Translations under genes and position numbers: made by a program
Origin: Mesobacillus maritimus
Lineage (GTDB): Bacteria; Bacillota; Bacilli; Bacillales; Cytobacillaceae
Assembly (NCBI RefSeq): GCF_023715205.1
Contig: NZ_JAMBNR010000020.1
Coordinates: 1 to 64,000 of the forward strand
DNA: 64,000 nucleotides
Direction of reading: 5' to 3'
The notes under the pieces: model-generated
The model's database searches: none
The model's input: the letters and a program-made list of their open reading frames with translations, nothing else
Told to the model about the DNA's origin: nothing
Shown here: one piece after another, positions 17,047 through 25,430 of the stretch
Numbering within the stretch: the stretch's first letter is position 1
Layout of the letters: every line of letters starts with the position of its first letter

Positions 17047-17060
17047 ACAAAGCGTTTTCA
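17047..17060 (-). promoter_or_regulatory. probable cre site between glcD and glcB
   Basis: On the minus strand TGAAAACGCTTTGT matches the CcpA cre pattern TGWAARCGNTWNCA except near the last two positions. It lies in the only sizeable gap inside the operon, about 65 bases before the glcB start. It may give glcB additional catabolite control. The motif is imperfect. Confidence 0.5.
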
Positions 17061-17084
17061 CAATATTTTAAAATCCGTCTCATA

Positions 17085-18545
17085 CTATGAATTTGCTGCT
17101 GCCTTCATTTCCTTCTTAACTTCAACACAGCGACTTGGTGAAGGGAAGAGCTTCCCAGCATTTAGTAGATTCTTAGGATTAAAGACTTCTCTTACATCTG
17201 TTTGAGCTGCGATTTCTTCCTCTGTAAAAACAAAACGCATTTCTTCTCGTTTCTCAATTCCAACACCATGCTCTCCAGTAATTGTACCTCCAACATCCGC
17301 ACAGACCTTCAAACAAGCACTCCCTGCTTCTAATGCTTTTTCTATTTGCCCTGGAATCCGAGCATCGAATAAAACAAGTGGATGAAGATTTCCATCCCCC
17401 GCATGGAAGATATTCGCTATTCTTAATCCTGTTTCTTCACTAATTTGATTGATCCTTTCTAAAACAACAGGAAGTTTACTTCGTGGAATAACTCCATCCT
17501 GTACTAAGTAGTCTGGAGAAATGGCTCCCATTGCACCGAAACCTGTCTTTCGATTCGCCCACCAGCGCCCTCTTTCTGCCTCATCCTGGGCAACTTTTAC
17601 TTCACGAACATTGCGGTTACGGCATACTTTTAAAATTTCATCAATTTGTTCATCAATCCCTGCTGAAATTCCATCCACTTCAATTAATAAAACCGCCTCA
17701 ATGTCCTTAGGATGTCCAACTGGGAAAGCTGCTGCTTCAACTCCTTCAATAGCAGTTTTATCCATCATTTCTAATGCAGCAGGGACAATACCCGAAGAAA
17801 TGATATCAGAAACAGCTTGACTACCGTCTGCGACATTGTCAAAATACGCAAGCACCGTTTGCTTATCTTCCGGATTCTTTAGGATTCGTACCGTAATCTT
17901 GGTAACAATGCCTAGCGTCCCTTCAGATCCAGTCAATAAGCCTAGTAAATCATACCCTGGTACATCCGCAATTCCTTCTTTACCGATGTCAATAATCTCT
18001 CCATTCGGCATGACAACTTCCAGGCCGAGAATATGGTTAGTTGTTACCCCATATTTAAGACAGTGGGCCCCACCGGCGTTTTCCGCAACATTCCCCCCAA
18101 TCGTACAGCAATATTGGCTAGAAGGATCGGGTGCATAGTAATAGCCTTTATCCGAAATGGAATTTGTTAATTTTAAATTTACAAAGCCTGGCTCAACAAC
18201 AGCACGACGATTTTCCATATCAACACTTAAAAGACGTTTCATTTTCACTAAAGAGATAATCACTTCATCATTTAACGGAATTGCTCCACCACTTAAGCCT
18301 GTTCCAGCACCACGTGCTAGGAAAGGGAGATCATTTTCATCGCAATATTTTACGACATTAGCTACTTCTTCCGTATTCTTAGGAAACACAACGGCCTTAG
18401 GTAGGTGTTTATGAATAGTAAAACCGTCACAGTCATAAGCCACTAAATCTTCTTTTAGGTATAGGATGGAATTAGCTCCTCCTACCAAAGCAGCAAGTTG
18501 TCTAATATGGGGATCGTTTGTCTTAATGGTTTTTTTTCCGGCCAT
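17085..18545 (-). CDS. glcD: glycolate oxidase subunit GlcD (FAD-linked)
   Basis: The 486-residue FAD-binding oxidase belongs to the PCMH/VAO family with an FAD-binding N-terminal half (ARGAGTGLSGGAIPL, about 74-88; GGNVAENAGGAHCLKYG, about 149-165; TGSEGTLGIVTK) and a C-terminal catalytic half (HAGDGNLHPL, GEHGVGIEKR, FNPKNLLNAGK). It oxidises glycolate (or D-lactate) to the 2-keto acid, passing electrons through GlcE/GlcF to quinone. The ATG at 18545 follows AAAGGAGGA and is one base from the glcF stop, so translation is coupled. A B. subtilis counterpart is YsfC. Confidence 0.94.
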   Translation of the reverse strand: MAGKKTIKTNDPHIRQLAALVGGANSILYLKEDLVAYDCDGFTIHKHLPKAVVFPKNTEEVANVVKYCDENDLPFLARGAGTGLSGGAIPLNDEVIISLVKMKRLLSVDMENRRAVVEPGFVNLKLTNSISDKGYYYAPDPSSQYCCTIGGNVAENAGGAHCLKYGVTTNHILGLEVVMPNGEIIDIGKEGIADVPGYDLLGLLTGSEGTLGIVTKITVRILKNPEDKQTVLAYFDNVADGSQAVSDIISSGIVPAALEMMDKTAIEGVEAAAFPVGHPKDIEAVLLIEVDGISAGIDEQIDEILKVCRNRNVREVKVAQDEAERGRWWANRKTGFGAMGAISPDYLVQDGVIPRSKLPVVLERINQISEETGLRIANIFHAGDGNLHPLVLFDARIPGQIEKALEAGSACLKVCADVGGTITGEHGVGIEKREEMRFVFTEEEIAAQTDVREVFNPKNLLNAGKLFPSPSRCVEVKKEMKAAANS

Positions 18546-18546
18546 A

Positions 18547-19899
18547 TTAATCCTCCTTTCCATCCTCTTTTTGGTAGGCCCAGTCAAGCAATTGAACGGT
18601 ATGGACAATTTGCTGATTCCGTCCATATTTTTGTACCCCGATAGCCATCTGAAGCATGCAACCCGGATTTCCCATCGAAATCATCTCAACATCATCCGGA
18701 ACATTCTGCATTTTATTCTCTAGTACCTCTCCAGCCATTTCTGGGTTGGTAATATTATAAATACCTGCACTTCCACAGCAACGGTCTGAATTTGGCATAT
18801 GAACCATTTCTACACCTGGGATGTTTAGAAGTAAGTCACGTGGTTCTTGACGAATCCCTTGGCCATGCGCAAGGTGACAGGCGTCATGATAAGTAATTCG
18901 CTTATTTAGCTCAGCCTTTGGCTTTTCATACCCTGTATCATGTAAATGTTTAGAAATATCCTCTACCTTATTTGAGAATTCCTCGGCTTTTGCATGCCAC
19001 TCTGGATCATCTGGGAATAATTCCGGATATTCCTTCAGCATACAGCCACAACCTGCAGCATTAACAATAACTTTATCTGCATCTTTAAACGCTTCAATAT
19101 TTTCCTTTGCTAGCTTTCTTCCCATGTCCCGATCACCAGCATGAACATGTAGCGCTCCACAACAGCCTTGATTTTGTGGAATCGTTACATCATTTCCATT
19201 ACGCGTTAACACATTAATAGTTGCTTCATTAATGTCACTGAACATTACATCCATAATACAACCTGTTAAAAAGGCCACTTCGCGTTTTGTTTCTCCCTTT
19301 GCTTTGATTACCTTTTCATTTTTATATTTTTCCCTAACAGGTTGCTTAATTTCAGGCATAATCGATTCCATCTCAACAAGATGGTCAGGCATAATATTGA
19401 TTAAACCTGTTTTCCGAACCGCCGTTTGCATTCCGCTCTTTTGATAAAACTTTAGCAATCCTCCCAATTTATTTAAGCGCGTTTGTTTCGGGAAAACTCC
19501 TTTTAAGAAAAACTTACTTACAGCCCCTTGCCACCCTGTTAGTGGCATCGCTTGACGAACTTGGCCACGCGCTTCTTCAATTAAACCACCCACATCCACA
19601 TCCGCCGGACAAGCAGTTGTACATGCGCGGCAATCAAGACAAGCGAAGACAGGATCGGAGAAAAACTCGTTTAGTCCTATTTTTCCTTCAGCCACTGACT
19701 TAATTAAGTGGACCCTTCCTCTAGGAGAATGCTGTTCCTGGCCAGTTATTTCGTAAGTAGGACATGATTCGAGACACATCCCACAGTGAACACAATCAGC
19801 CCATTTATTTTCATCCGGATGATCTTTCGAGAAGTAATTGCTTAAACTGTTGGTTGTACAAGCCGGATCCTGACTTAAGTCCATTTCTCTTAAACTCAA
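18547..19899 (-). CDS. glcF: glycolate oxidase iron-sulfur subunit GlcF
   Basis: A protein of about 450 residues carries two 4Fe-4S ferredoxin motifs (CVHCGMCLESCP at about 36-47 and CLDCRACTTACP at about 87-98) and two CCG heterodisulfide-reductase-like domains (QGCCGALHVHAG; DRCCGSAGIYN). It transfers electrons from the GlcD/GlcE flavins to the quinone pool at the membrane. The start is probably TTG at 19899, spaced behind GGGAGGG; a later ATG (19884) is an alternative. It is flanked by one-base gaps to glcE and glcD. A B. subtilis counterpart is YsfD. Confidence 0.93.
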   Translation of the reverse strand: MSLREMDLSQDPACTTNSLSNYFSKDHPDENKWADCVHCGMCLESCPTYEITGQEQHSPRGRVHLIKSVAEGKIGLNEFFSDPVFACLDCRACTTACPADVDVGGLIEEARGQVRQAMPLTGWQGAVSKFFLKGVFPKQTRLNKLGGLLKFYQKSGMQTAVRKTGLINIMPDHLVEMESIMPEIKQPVREKYKNEKVIKAKGETKREVAFLTGCIMDVMFSDINEATINVLTRNGNDVTIPQNQGCCGALHVHAGDRDMGRKLAKENIEAFKDADKVIVNAAGCGCMLKEYPELFPDDPEWHAKAEEFSNKVEDISKHLHDTGYEKPKAELNKRITYHDACHLAHGQGIRQEPRDLLLNIPGVEMVHMPNSDRCCGSAGIYNITNPEMAGEVLENKMQNVPDDVEMISMGNPGCMLQMAIGVQKYGRNQQIVHTVQLLDWAYQKEDGKED

Positions 19900-19900
19900 T

Positions 19901-21208
19901 TTAAATCCCTCCCACAAAACGATTTGGATTCATGATTCGATTCGGGTCCATCTTTGCCTTTATCCCTTCAAGAAGTGGATAATAGGAAGGCTTATCCCCC
20001 CAAATATCTACAGTTTCGGCTAAAGACCCTGGCAGATAGCGAACGATTCCATATCCATTCAAGGTTTTCGCATATTCCCTTAACCGAGTGATTGTTTGAA
20101 CAACATCTTCCTTTGAGCCCCGAATCATCACCTGACAAATACCTGTTCCTAAACCACCGTGGGCTTCTACGGTAACAGCCTGACCATCGGACAACAGCTG
20201 TGACTCCCGAATGACTTTAACAACATCTAAGTTGACAACCCCAATTTTCATTGAGACAGCCTTTTCGCTGTCAGCATCCTTTTGCTTTGAATCGTTTCCA
20301 TTTGGCAAGGTTGTATAAACTTTCTTCCAGAACTGTTTAGCTCCCTCTTCAGAAACAATTTCAAGTTCCGCTTCAGTTGGACAAAGTTTTTGAATCAACT
20401 CTTCTTGGTAGCGAACGGAGCTTTCTACATCCTCCAAACTTATCGCCAGAGTATAAACATTTTTATCTAGTAATCTCGCACTAATACCTGGATTAAATAA
20501 TTCAAGTGAAACTGGTTCCATCATGGAATCAAGGAGTTTAATAGCAAATGATCGAACTTCTTCAAGGTTCCCACTAGGAAATGATAATATCAGTAAGCTT
20601 TCACTTTTTTGGACTGGTCTAAGCTTCAAAGTGATTTCCGATAAAACCCCAAGTGTGCCCATAGAACCAATAAACAGTTTATTCATATCATAGCCCGCGA
20701 CGTTTTTAACAACTCTTCCTCCAGATCGAATGATTCTCCCATCCGGATAAACGGTTCTAATTCCTATGACAGAGTCACGTGCTGTTCCATAGCCTAATCG
20801 TTTCGGGCCACTATCATTTGCAGCAATCACTCCACCGATTGTGGCGTGTTCCGGCCAAGATGGGTCCAAGGCTACTCTTTGATTATGCTGTGCCAAGTAT
20901 TCCTGTAACTCTTCGTACCTTGTACCTGCCTTTACCGTAACTGTCATATCCCCAACTGTGTGTTCCACAATTCCGGTATACTCAGATAAACACAACTTTA
21001 AATCCACTGTTTCATTTGGGAAACCTAAACTACTTTTAGTTCCGCCGCCGAGGACTTGCACCTTTCGTTTATTCTCGTTGCAGTACTTTAACACCTCAGA
21101 GATTTCACTCTCAGTTTGTGGATAAACTGTTACTTGCTGATCACTCGTTTCCACCTTTAGATTTGGTAAAAACGTTTTCATTTCTCCCAATAGTTCTGTT
21201 GTTACCAC
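19901..21208 (-). CDS. glcE: glycolate oxidase subunit GlcE (FAD-binding)
   Basis: The 435-residue second FAD-binding subunit has the PCMH FAD fold (VLGGGTKSSLG at about 52-62; PEHATIGGVIAANDSGPKRLGYG; GGRVVKNVAGYDMNKLFIGSMGTLG). It lacks the C-terminal HxGDGNxHP signature seen in GlcD, as expected of GlcE. At about 435 residues it is longer than the E. coli protein (about 350). The start is GTG behind GGGGGTG. It is the first enzyme gene after the regulator and lies about 28 bases from it. Confidence 0.92.
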   Translation of the reverse strand: MVTTELLGEMKTFLPNLKVETSDQQVTVYPQTESEISEVLKYCNENKRKVQVLGGGTKSSLGFPNETVDLKLCLSEYTGIVEHTVGDMTVTVKAGTRYEELQEYLAQHNQRVALDPSWPEHATIGGVIAANDSGPKRLGYGTARDSVIGIRTVYPDGRIIRSGGRVVKNVAGYDMNKLFIGSMGTLGVLSEITLKLRPVQKSESLLILSFPSGNLEEVRSFAIKLLDSMMEPVSLELFNPGISARLLDKNVYTLAISLEDVESSVRYQEELIQKLCPTEAELEIVSEEGAKQFWKKVYTTLPNGNDSKQKDADSEKAVSMKIGVVNLDVVKVIRESQLLSDGQAVTVEAHGGLGTGICQVMIRGSKEDVVQTITRLREYAKTLNGYGIVRYLPGSLAETVDIWGDKPSYYPLLEGIKAKMDPNRIMNPNRFVGGI

Positions 21209-21236
21209 ACGAACACCCCCTAAGTCCTTGATGGTC

Positions 21237-21941
21237 CTATGCTCTTTCTAGGACACTGCTCTGCAATAATGATTCGACAAATGTTAAGTGATTCAACATT
21301 TCTTGGCGAGCTTTAGATGGATTTTGCTCTTTAATTGCTTGTAGGATCTGTTCATGCTGTTGGTCGATCTTTTCAATTAGTTCCTGATCCTTCTCAATCT
21401 GCTTATAAAACTCAATCATGACCTTTTTCATAGCTGTTGAAATAAATTCAATCAATTGGAGTAGAATTTCATTTTCAGCTGCCTTGGCAATCGCTAAATG
21501 GAAACTATAATCAGATCCCCAACCTGACTCATTTTGATCAGAAAGAATTCTTTCCATTTCACTGACCATTTCCTTAGTTCGATTAACTGAAGCCATTTCG
21601 ACCATCCCTGTTTCCAGCATTTTTCGCACTTGAAACAGTTCATGAATATCTTTTAGGCTTGGCAACATGATTTGGCTCTTAAATAAACTAGAAGAGTCAA
21701 AGCCGCGAATGAAAGTTCCTTCACCGTGTTTCACCTCTACTGTTCCCTTGCCCTTAAGCGTTGTGATCGCGTCACGGACAGCCGAACGGCCAACCCCAAA
21801 TAAGTCACAAAGTTCTCGAACAGATGGCAATTTCTCACCGATTGTGAACTCACCTGAGTCAATCATCTTTTCAATAAGCTCTACTACGTGGTCAGAAACT
21901 TTTCTATTTGGAATTTTCCCTATATTCAAGCGACTTTTCAC
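21237..21941 (-). CDS. GntR-family (FadR/FCD) transcriptional regulator of the glc cluster
   Basis: The 234-residue regulator has an N-terminal winged helix (EKLPSVRELCDLFGVGRSAVRDAITTLKGKG, about 38-68) and a C-terminal FCD ligand domain (ELFQVRKMLETGMVEMA, about 98-114; the His of DYSFHLAIAKA and the His of QQHEQILQAI as metal/ligand residues). FadR-subfamily regulators such as GlcC, LldR and LutR respond to glycolate or lactate. As promoter-proximal gene of the operon it probably controls glcEFD-glcB. The start is GTG at 21941, preceded by AAGGCAG. Confidence 0.92.
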   Translation of the reverse strand: MKSRLNIGKIPNRKVSDHVVELIEKMIDSGEFTIGEKLPSVRELCDLFGVGRSAVRDAITTLKGKGTVEVKHGEGTFIRGFDSSSLFKSQIMLPSLKDIHELFQVRKMLETGMVEMASVNRTKEMVSEMERILSDQNESGWGSDYSFHLAIAKAAENEILLQLIEFISTAMKKVMIEFYKQIEKDQELIEKIDQQHEQILQAIKEQNPSKARQEMLNHLTFVESLLQSSVLERA

Positions 21942-21949
21942 CTGCCTTT

Positions 21950-21968
21950 TCAGATATCACATATCTGA
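21950..21968. promoter_or_regulatory. palindrome upstream of the glc regulator
   Basis: TCAGATAT-CAC-ATATCTGA is an inverted repeat with perfect 8-bp arms and a 3-base centre, 9 bases upstream of the regulator start codon. Its size and geometry fit a dimeric GntR operator and hence autoregulation, but its sequence is unlike the palindrome ahead of the permease. Confidence 0.55.
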
Positions 21969-22154
21969 TAAGTGTTATCCTAATCACTATTTAAACATCC
22001 TAATTAGGAAATTTCAACAAATATTTAAAATAAATAAAAAAATCTAAATATTAACTCGGGTGCTAAACTAGTAAACACAAGCAAAAAGAAGGAAGTTTAG
22101 CAAGCAGTTTGATAAAATATTTATGAATACTCATCAAGTAAGGAGGATTATAGA

Positions 22155-22715
22155 ATGTTTGATATTGCGATTATTGGAGCCGGGCCTGCAGGAGCAAGTG
22201 CTGCTATTTTTACGGCAAAGGCTGGTAAGAAAACACTACTAATTGATAGTGATAAGAGCATGACCAAAAGAGCTTGGATTGAAAATCATTATGGTGTGAG
22301 TGAAATTAGTGGGCCAGATCTAGTTGAAACAGGTAAAAAGCAAGCAACAAAATTGGGTGCAGAGGTTGTCCTGACAGAGGTAACAAATATCACCAAAAAC
22401 GAAGACGGCTTTGAAATTGAAACCGATGGGACCCAATTCCAGGCAAAGCAAATCATTTTAGCCTCCGGTGTTTCCGTTGCACTCGCTGAGAAAATTGGTG
22501 TAAATACAAAAGAAGGAACAGAGCCAAGAATCAAAACAGTCCTCGATGTTGATACTGATGGGAAAACAAATGTTGAAGGAATATGGGCAGCTGGTACTTG
22601 CGCAGGTGTTAGTGTACATACAATCATTACAGCTGGTGACGGTGCTAAAGTAGCGATCAACCTTTTAAGTGAACTGAATGGTGAGCGATACGTTGACCAC
22701 GATATTTTAAAATAA
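22155..22715 (+). CDS. FAD-dependent oxidoreductase, minimal thioredoxin-reductase-like
   Basis: The 186-residue flavoprotein has the N-terminal dinucleotide motif GAGPAGASAAIF (about 8-19), the ILASG segment (about 98-102) and the C-terminal GIWAAGTCAG...GDGAKVAINLLSE block typical of the thioredoxin-reductase FAD domain. The NADPH domain and CxxC pair that normally lie between are absent, so it is about 120 residues shorter than TrxB. It probably binds FAD; its redox partner is unknown. The start ATG follows AAGGAGGA. It diverges from the glc regulator and has its own terminator. Confidence 0.83.
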   Translation: MFDIAIIGAGPAGASAAIFTAKAGKKTLLIDSDKSMTKRAWIENHYGVSEISGPDLVETGKKQATKLGAEVVLTEVTNITKNEDGFEIETDGTQFQAKQIILASGVSVALAEKIGVNTKEGTEPRIKTVLDVDTDGKTNVEGIWAAGTCAGVSVHTIITAGDGAKVAINLLSELNGERYVDHDILK

Positions 22716-22720
22716 AGTGA

Positions 22721-22750
22721 AACAGCGCAGGAATTGCATCCTGCGCTGTT
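22721..22750 (+). terminator. terminator of FAD oxidoreductase gene
   Basis: AACAGCGCAGGA (22721-22732) pairs with TCCTGCGCTGTT (22739-22750) followed by TTTTTT. It may also serve the convergent hydrolase gene. Confidence 0.93.
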
Positions 22751-22763
22751 TTTTTATATAGAA

Positions 22764-23363
22764 TTACTTCGCAAATTTATGATTTCCAATTGTAATTGTC
22801 TCTTGACGTGTTGTGATCCAATCACTTTTCGCTGTTTTGGGATTATAGAAGAATAAAGACCCGTTTCCCTGCCCCTGAAAAGCGATTGCCTCATTTACCG
22901 CTTTTTTCGACTCTGCATCAGCATTGTTCTTAATTTCACCATTTTGAACAGGGGTAAACGCGTAGTGTCCATTTGCTACTTCATTAACAACTCCGCTCAC
23001 AGTATTTGGAAAATCAGGGCTAACCACTCTATTTAAAATAACGGTTGCGACCGCTACTTTCCCTGCATAAGGCTCTCCTTTTGCCTCAGCATGGACAAGA
23101 CGGGCCATTAAGTCTTTCTCAGCTTCTGTAATTTTTGATTGCGGAATGGCAAACCTCTGTCCTGGATAAATGACGTTCGATGATAGTTTATTAGCTGTTT
23201 TTAGTTGTTGTATGTTTACACCGTATTTCACTGCAATTTTCCAAAGAGTATCACCAGTTTTAACCGTATGTTGTGTTGCTGCGGCTGCGTTTGGTAAAAA
23301 TGCTGTTAGTGTAAGCGAGGCTGTCATTGCCATAGCTAGTCCAATTTTTTTCAATTTTTTCAT
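22764..23363 (-). CDS. LysM cell-wall hydrolase (SleB/CwlJ type)
   Basis: The 199-residue secreted protein has a signal peptide (about 1-28, ending PNAAAA), one LysM domain (HTVKTGDTLWKIAVKYGVN, about 32-50) and a Hydrolase_2 domain (about 80-198) with the catalytic Glu in HAEAKGEPYAGKVAVA and HYAFTPVQ. The family comprises the spore-cortex lytic transglycosylases SleB/CwlJ and vegetative relatives such as YkvT; LysM rather than a spore anchor fits a YkvT-like role. The start ATG is well placed behind GGAGGTA. Confidence 0.92.
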   Translation of the reverse strand: MKKLKKIGLAMAMTASLTLTAFLPNAAAATQHTVKTGDTLWKIAVKYGVNIQQLKTANKLSSNVIYPGQRFAIPQSKITEAEKDLMARLVHAEAKGEPYAGKVAVATVILNRVVSPDFPNTVSGVVNEVANGHYAFTPVQNGEIKNNADAESKKAVNEAIAFQGQGNGSLFFYNPKTAKSDWITTRQETITIGNHKFAK

Positions 23364-23671
23364 CTTTGATGTACCTCCTAGTTTTCTCGTTTCTCTCTAC
23401 TAGTAGGCTATCAGTTGTAACATAGTGATTCACTACCCAAAAAGTGGAACCTGCTGCTAGTTTGCTAGATTGCCCGTTATTATTGACCCTGTTCCTTTTT
23501 ATGAAAAATTTTCCACCAGTTCCTAACAACCATTTTTTGTAGTTTTAGGAATTACATGGTTCAATTATTACATCCTGTTATTAGATTGAAAATCTACGAA
23601 AGAACAGAAATGATTTCCGGTTTAACAAAAAATCTTATTATGATATAATATTATTGTTATAAAAACAACTT

Positions 23672-23760
23672 GGAGATGTACCCAAGTGGTTATAAGGGGG
23701 CGCACTCGAAATGCGCTAGGACGGGCAACCGTTGCGTGAGTTCGAATCTCATCATCTCCT
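23672..23760 (+). tRNA. tRNA-Ser (anticodon CGA)
   Basis: A class II tRNA of 89 bases: acceptor GGAGATG/CATCTCC, anticodon stem GCGCA/TGCGC with loop CTCGAAA and anticodon CGA, a long variable arm (TAGGACGGGCAACCGTTGCG) and T arm TGAG-TTCGAAT-CTCA. It reads UCG. The discriminator position is T (23760) instead of the usual G of tRNA-Ser, and no CCA is encoded. All stems pair, so it is probably functional, but the T73 is unusual. Confidence 0.87.
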
Positions 23761-23770
23761 CTATAAACTG

Positions 23771-23811
23771 TTCAAGCGCCCAGCGACTCACTTTAGTTGC
23801 AGGCGCTTGAA
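23771..23811 (+). terminator. stem-loop after tRNA-Ser
   Basis: TTCAAGCGCC (23771-23780) pairs perfectly with GGCGCTTGAA (23802-23811) around a 21-base loop that itself contains GC(G)ACT...AGTTGC. The T-tract is poor (ATCATTCTT), so it may be a weak terminator or a processing structure. Confidence 0.55.
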
Positions 23812-23920
23812 TCATTCTTGAGGATTAAACAGTCTTCAAGCAGATACTAGATAACTATCATAAGCATAAAAAAAGGACAGCTCCGTAAACGATCGCAAAC
23901 ATTAAAAATGTAATCAAAAT

Positions 23921-23951
23921 GACCTTCAAATTGTATGGTAATTTGGAGGTC
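23921..23951 (+). terminator. terminator-like hairpin in gene-free region
   Basis: GACCTTCAAATT (23921-23932) pairs with AATTTGGAGGTC (23940-23951), one G-T pair, followed by TATTTTTG. There is no obvious gene directly upstream other than tRNA-Ser, so it may be a second terminator for that transcript or a relic of a lost gene. Confidence 0.55.
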
Positions 23952-24394
23952 TATTTTTGTTGTTACAAAGGGATTTTGATCACTATTTTAAATAAACAGA
24001 AAAATTCCGGTTAAATTGGGGAAATACCCATATTTCCTTGAAAATTAGAGGAGTTTTTCCGGTTATATTAGCCAAGTCTTTGGATTTTAGTATTCATTAG
24101 AGTAGTTAATCGGAATAACTCCGCCTATATCCCTCTTCTTAAGCCCCCTATAATACAATAGCAGGAGATTCTCCGCCTATGAGTTCTCATACCTACACAA
24201 AAATCGCAATCTGCAATTAAAAGCAAAATAGCAAGGGGAAGAACCCTCTTGCTATTTCTAATGTTATTTAATTTCTCTAGCCTTACAAATTGCCCTACAG
24301 TTTATAGTGCATCTTGGTTTCCATTTTCATGTAAAAATTGACGTTGTACGCTAGAGAACAGGAGCCGTATTATACAGCTGCCCTTTTTATTTGT

Positions 24395-24841
24395 CTATCT
24401 TCCTAAGAAGGAATTTAACATCCAAACATGTTTTTCCAGAGTAGAATGAATTGATAATAACAGATCTCCTGTTGTCTCATCCCCAGCTTCTTCAGCAAGG
24501 CTCATTCCCTTTTTCAATTCTGTGATAATCTTAGTGAAATCCTCTACAATAGAATGAACCATTTCACTAGCATTCTCGCCGCCAACAGCTTCGTTTACGG
24601 ATGACAACGCTAAACACTCCTTCATTGTAGCCACTGGCTTATCACCAAGAGCTAAAAGGCGTTCTGCCAACTCATCAATATGAAGCGCTGCTTCATTATA
24701 GAATTCTTCGAATTTGGCATGCAAAGTAAAAAATTCAGGGCCCGTTACATACCAGTGATAATTATGTAATTTAGTGAAAAGAACACTCCAGTTTGCAATT
24801 TGCTGATTTACGGCCAAGGTTAATTCTGTCGTCAAATTCAT
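24395..24841 (-). CDS. dps: Dps family DNA-protection / mini-ferritin protein
   Basis: The 148-residue Dps protein oxidises and stores iron using H2O2 and protects DNA. The inter-subunit ferroxidase ligands are visible: [38 protein letters not shown] (about 24-61) supplies the conserved His, Asp and Glu. At 148 residues it is close to MrgA. Start: ATG at 24841 is only two bases from AGGAGG, so TTG at 24835 is equally possible. PerR usually controls this class, but no good PerR box is visible upstream here, unlike at katA. Confidence 0.92.
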   Translation of the reverse strand: MNLTTELTLAVNQQIANWSVLFTKLHNYHWYVTGPEFFTLHAKFEEFYNEAALHIDELAERLLALGDKPVATMKECLALSSVNEAVGGENASEMVHSIVEDFTKIITELKKGMSLAEEAGDETTGDLLLSIHSTLEKHVWMLNSFLGR

Positions 24842-25392
24842 TTCCTCCTATATTAATATTTTCCTATTAATTATATAACTAAAACTACTGAATTTCCCCG
24901 TTCCTAATTATTGTTCACACATCGTTCATTTTACCCGCAGAAATATGGATAGTGATAATTTTGAACTCTATCGACATATAATGATTAAGAAACCTCCTTT
25001 CTGATGCTCTGTTACATTGATAAGGGGAATATGAAGTGTTTGGGCTTTATTAATGAGTACTTACACAAGTAGAAATTATGTTTGGACTAGATAAAAAACT
25101 ATTCATAAATAAATTTTAAAACTAGTAGGCTCCACTTGGAGTCTGTTATTTATTCCTTATTCTCATTTAGATACCTATATCATCAATTATAGTAGAAAAC
25201 TATCGATACTTTCCGCCGATAATCTACTCCTTTTAATTGAGAATATTTTATTAATATTTGAATGAATTGAGAATAAAATGTATCAGAGAATAATAGACAA
25301 CCAATTCAGCCCAGTAAAACGGGGTTTTTCTCTACTATTGAACATTACTCTCAATTTTTTTCTATTACTATTTAAAATTAGTATAAATAAGC

Positions 25393-25422
25393 TTGACGTT
25401 TTAATAATACTCATATTATAAT
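25393..25422 (+). promoter_or_regulatory. katA promoter
   Basis: TTGACG (25393-25398), an 18-base spacer and a perfect TATAAT (25417-25422). The -10 lies inside the PerR operator, giving direct promoter occlusion. The distance to the katA start is about 80 bases. Confidence 0.8.
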
Positions 25423-25430
25423 AATTATAA
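25416..25430 (+). promoter_or_regulatory. PerR box of katA
   Basis: TTATAATAATTATAA is a perfect match to the 15-base PerR (7-1-7) operator. It overlaps the -10 of the katA promoter, so peroxide-inactivated PerR would release transcription. Confidence 0.92.

Larger units (their letters stand above)
23761..24394. other. intergenic region with hairpins and CCG-type repeats
   Basis: About 630 bases without a gene. It holds the tRNA stem-loop, a second terminator-like hairpin (23921-23951, GACCTTCAAATT pairing with AATTTGGAGGTC, then TATTTTTG), and from about 23990 to 24185 several short related units such as ACAGAAAAATTCCGGTTAAA, GTTTTTCCGGTTATAT and GATTCTCCGCCTATG. Similar units recur at 50460-50660. 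A 22-codon frame on the minus strand (23858-23925) has no ribosome-binding site and is not called. Confidence 0.45.

Noticed and set aside
22289-22660. 123-codon minus-strand frame within the FAD oxidoreductase gene
   Set aside because: Antisense shadow, Pro/Ser/Val-rich, no ribosome-binding site; the plus-strand frame has clear FAD motifs.
23858-23925. 22-codon hydrophobic frame on the minus strand (KVILITFLMFAIVYGAVLFL)
   Set aside because: The only start is TTG with no Shine-Dalgarno, and it begins inside a terminator hairpin; too short to support.
24842-24900. PerR box ahead of dps
   Set aside because: TTAATTATATAACTA gives only a partial match to the 7-1-7 consensus, far weaker than at katA.
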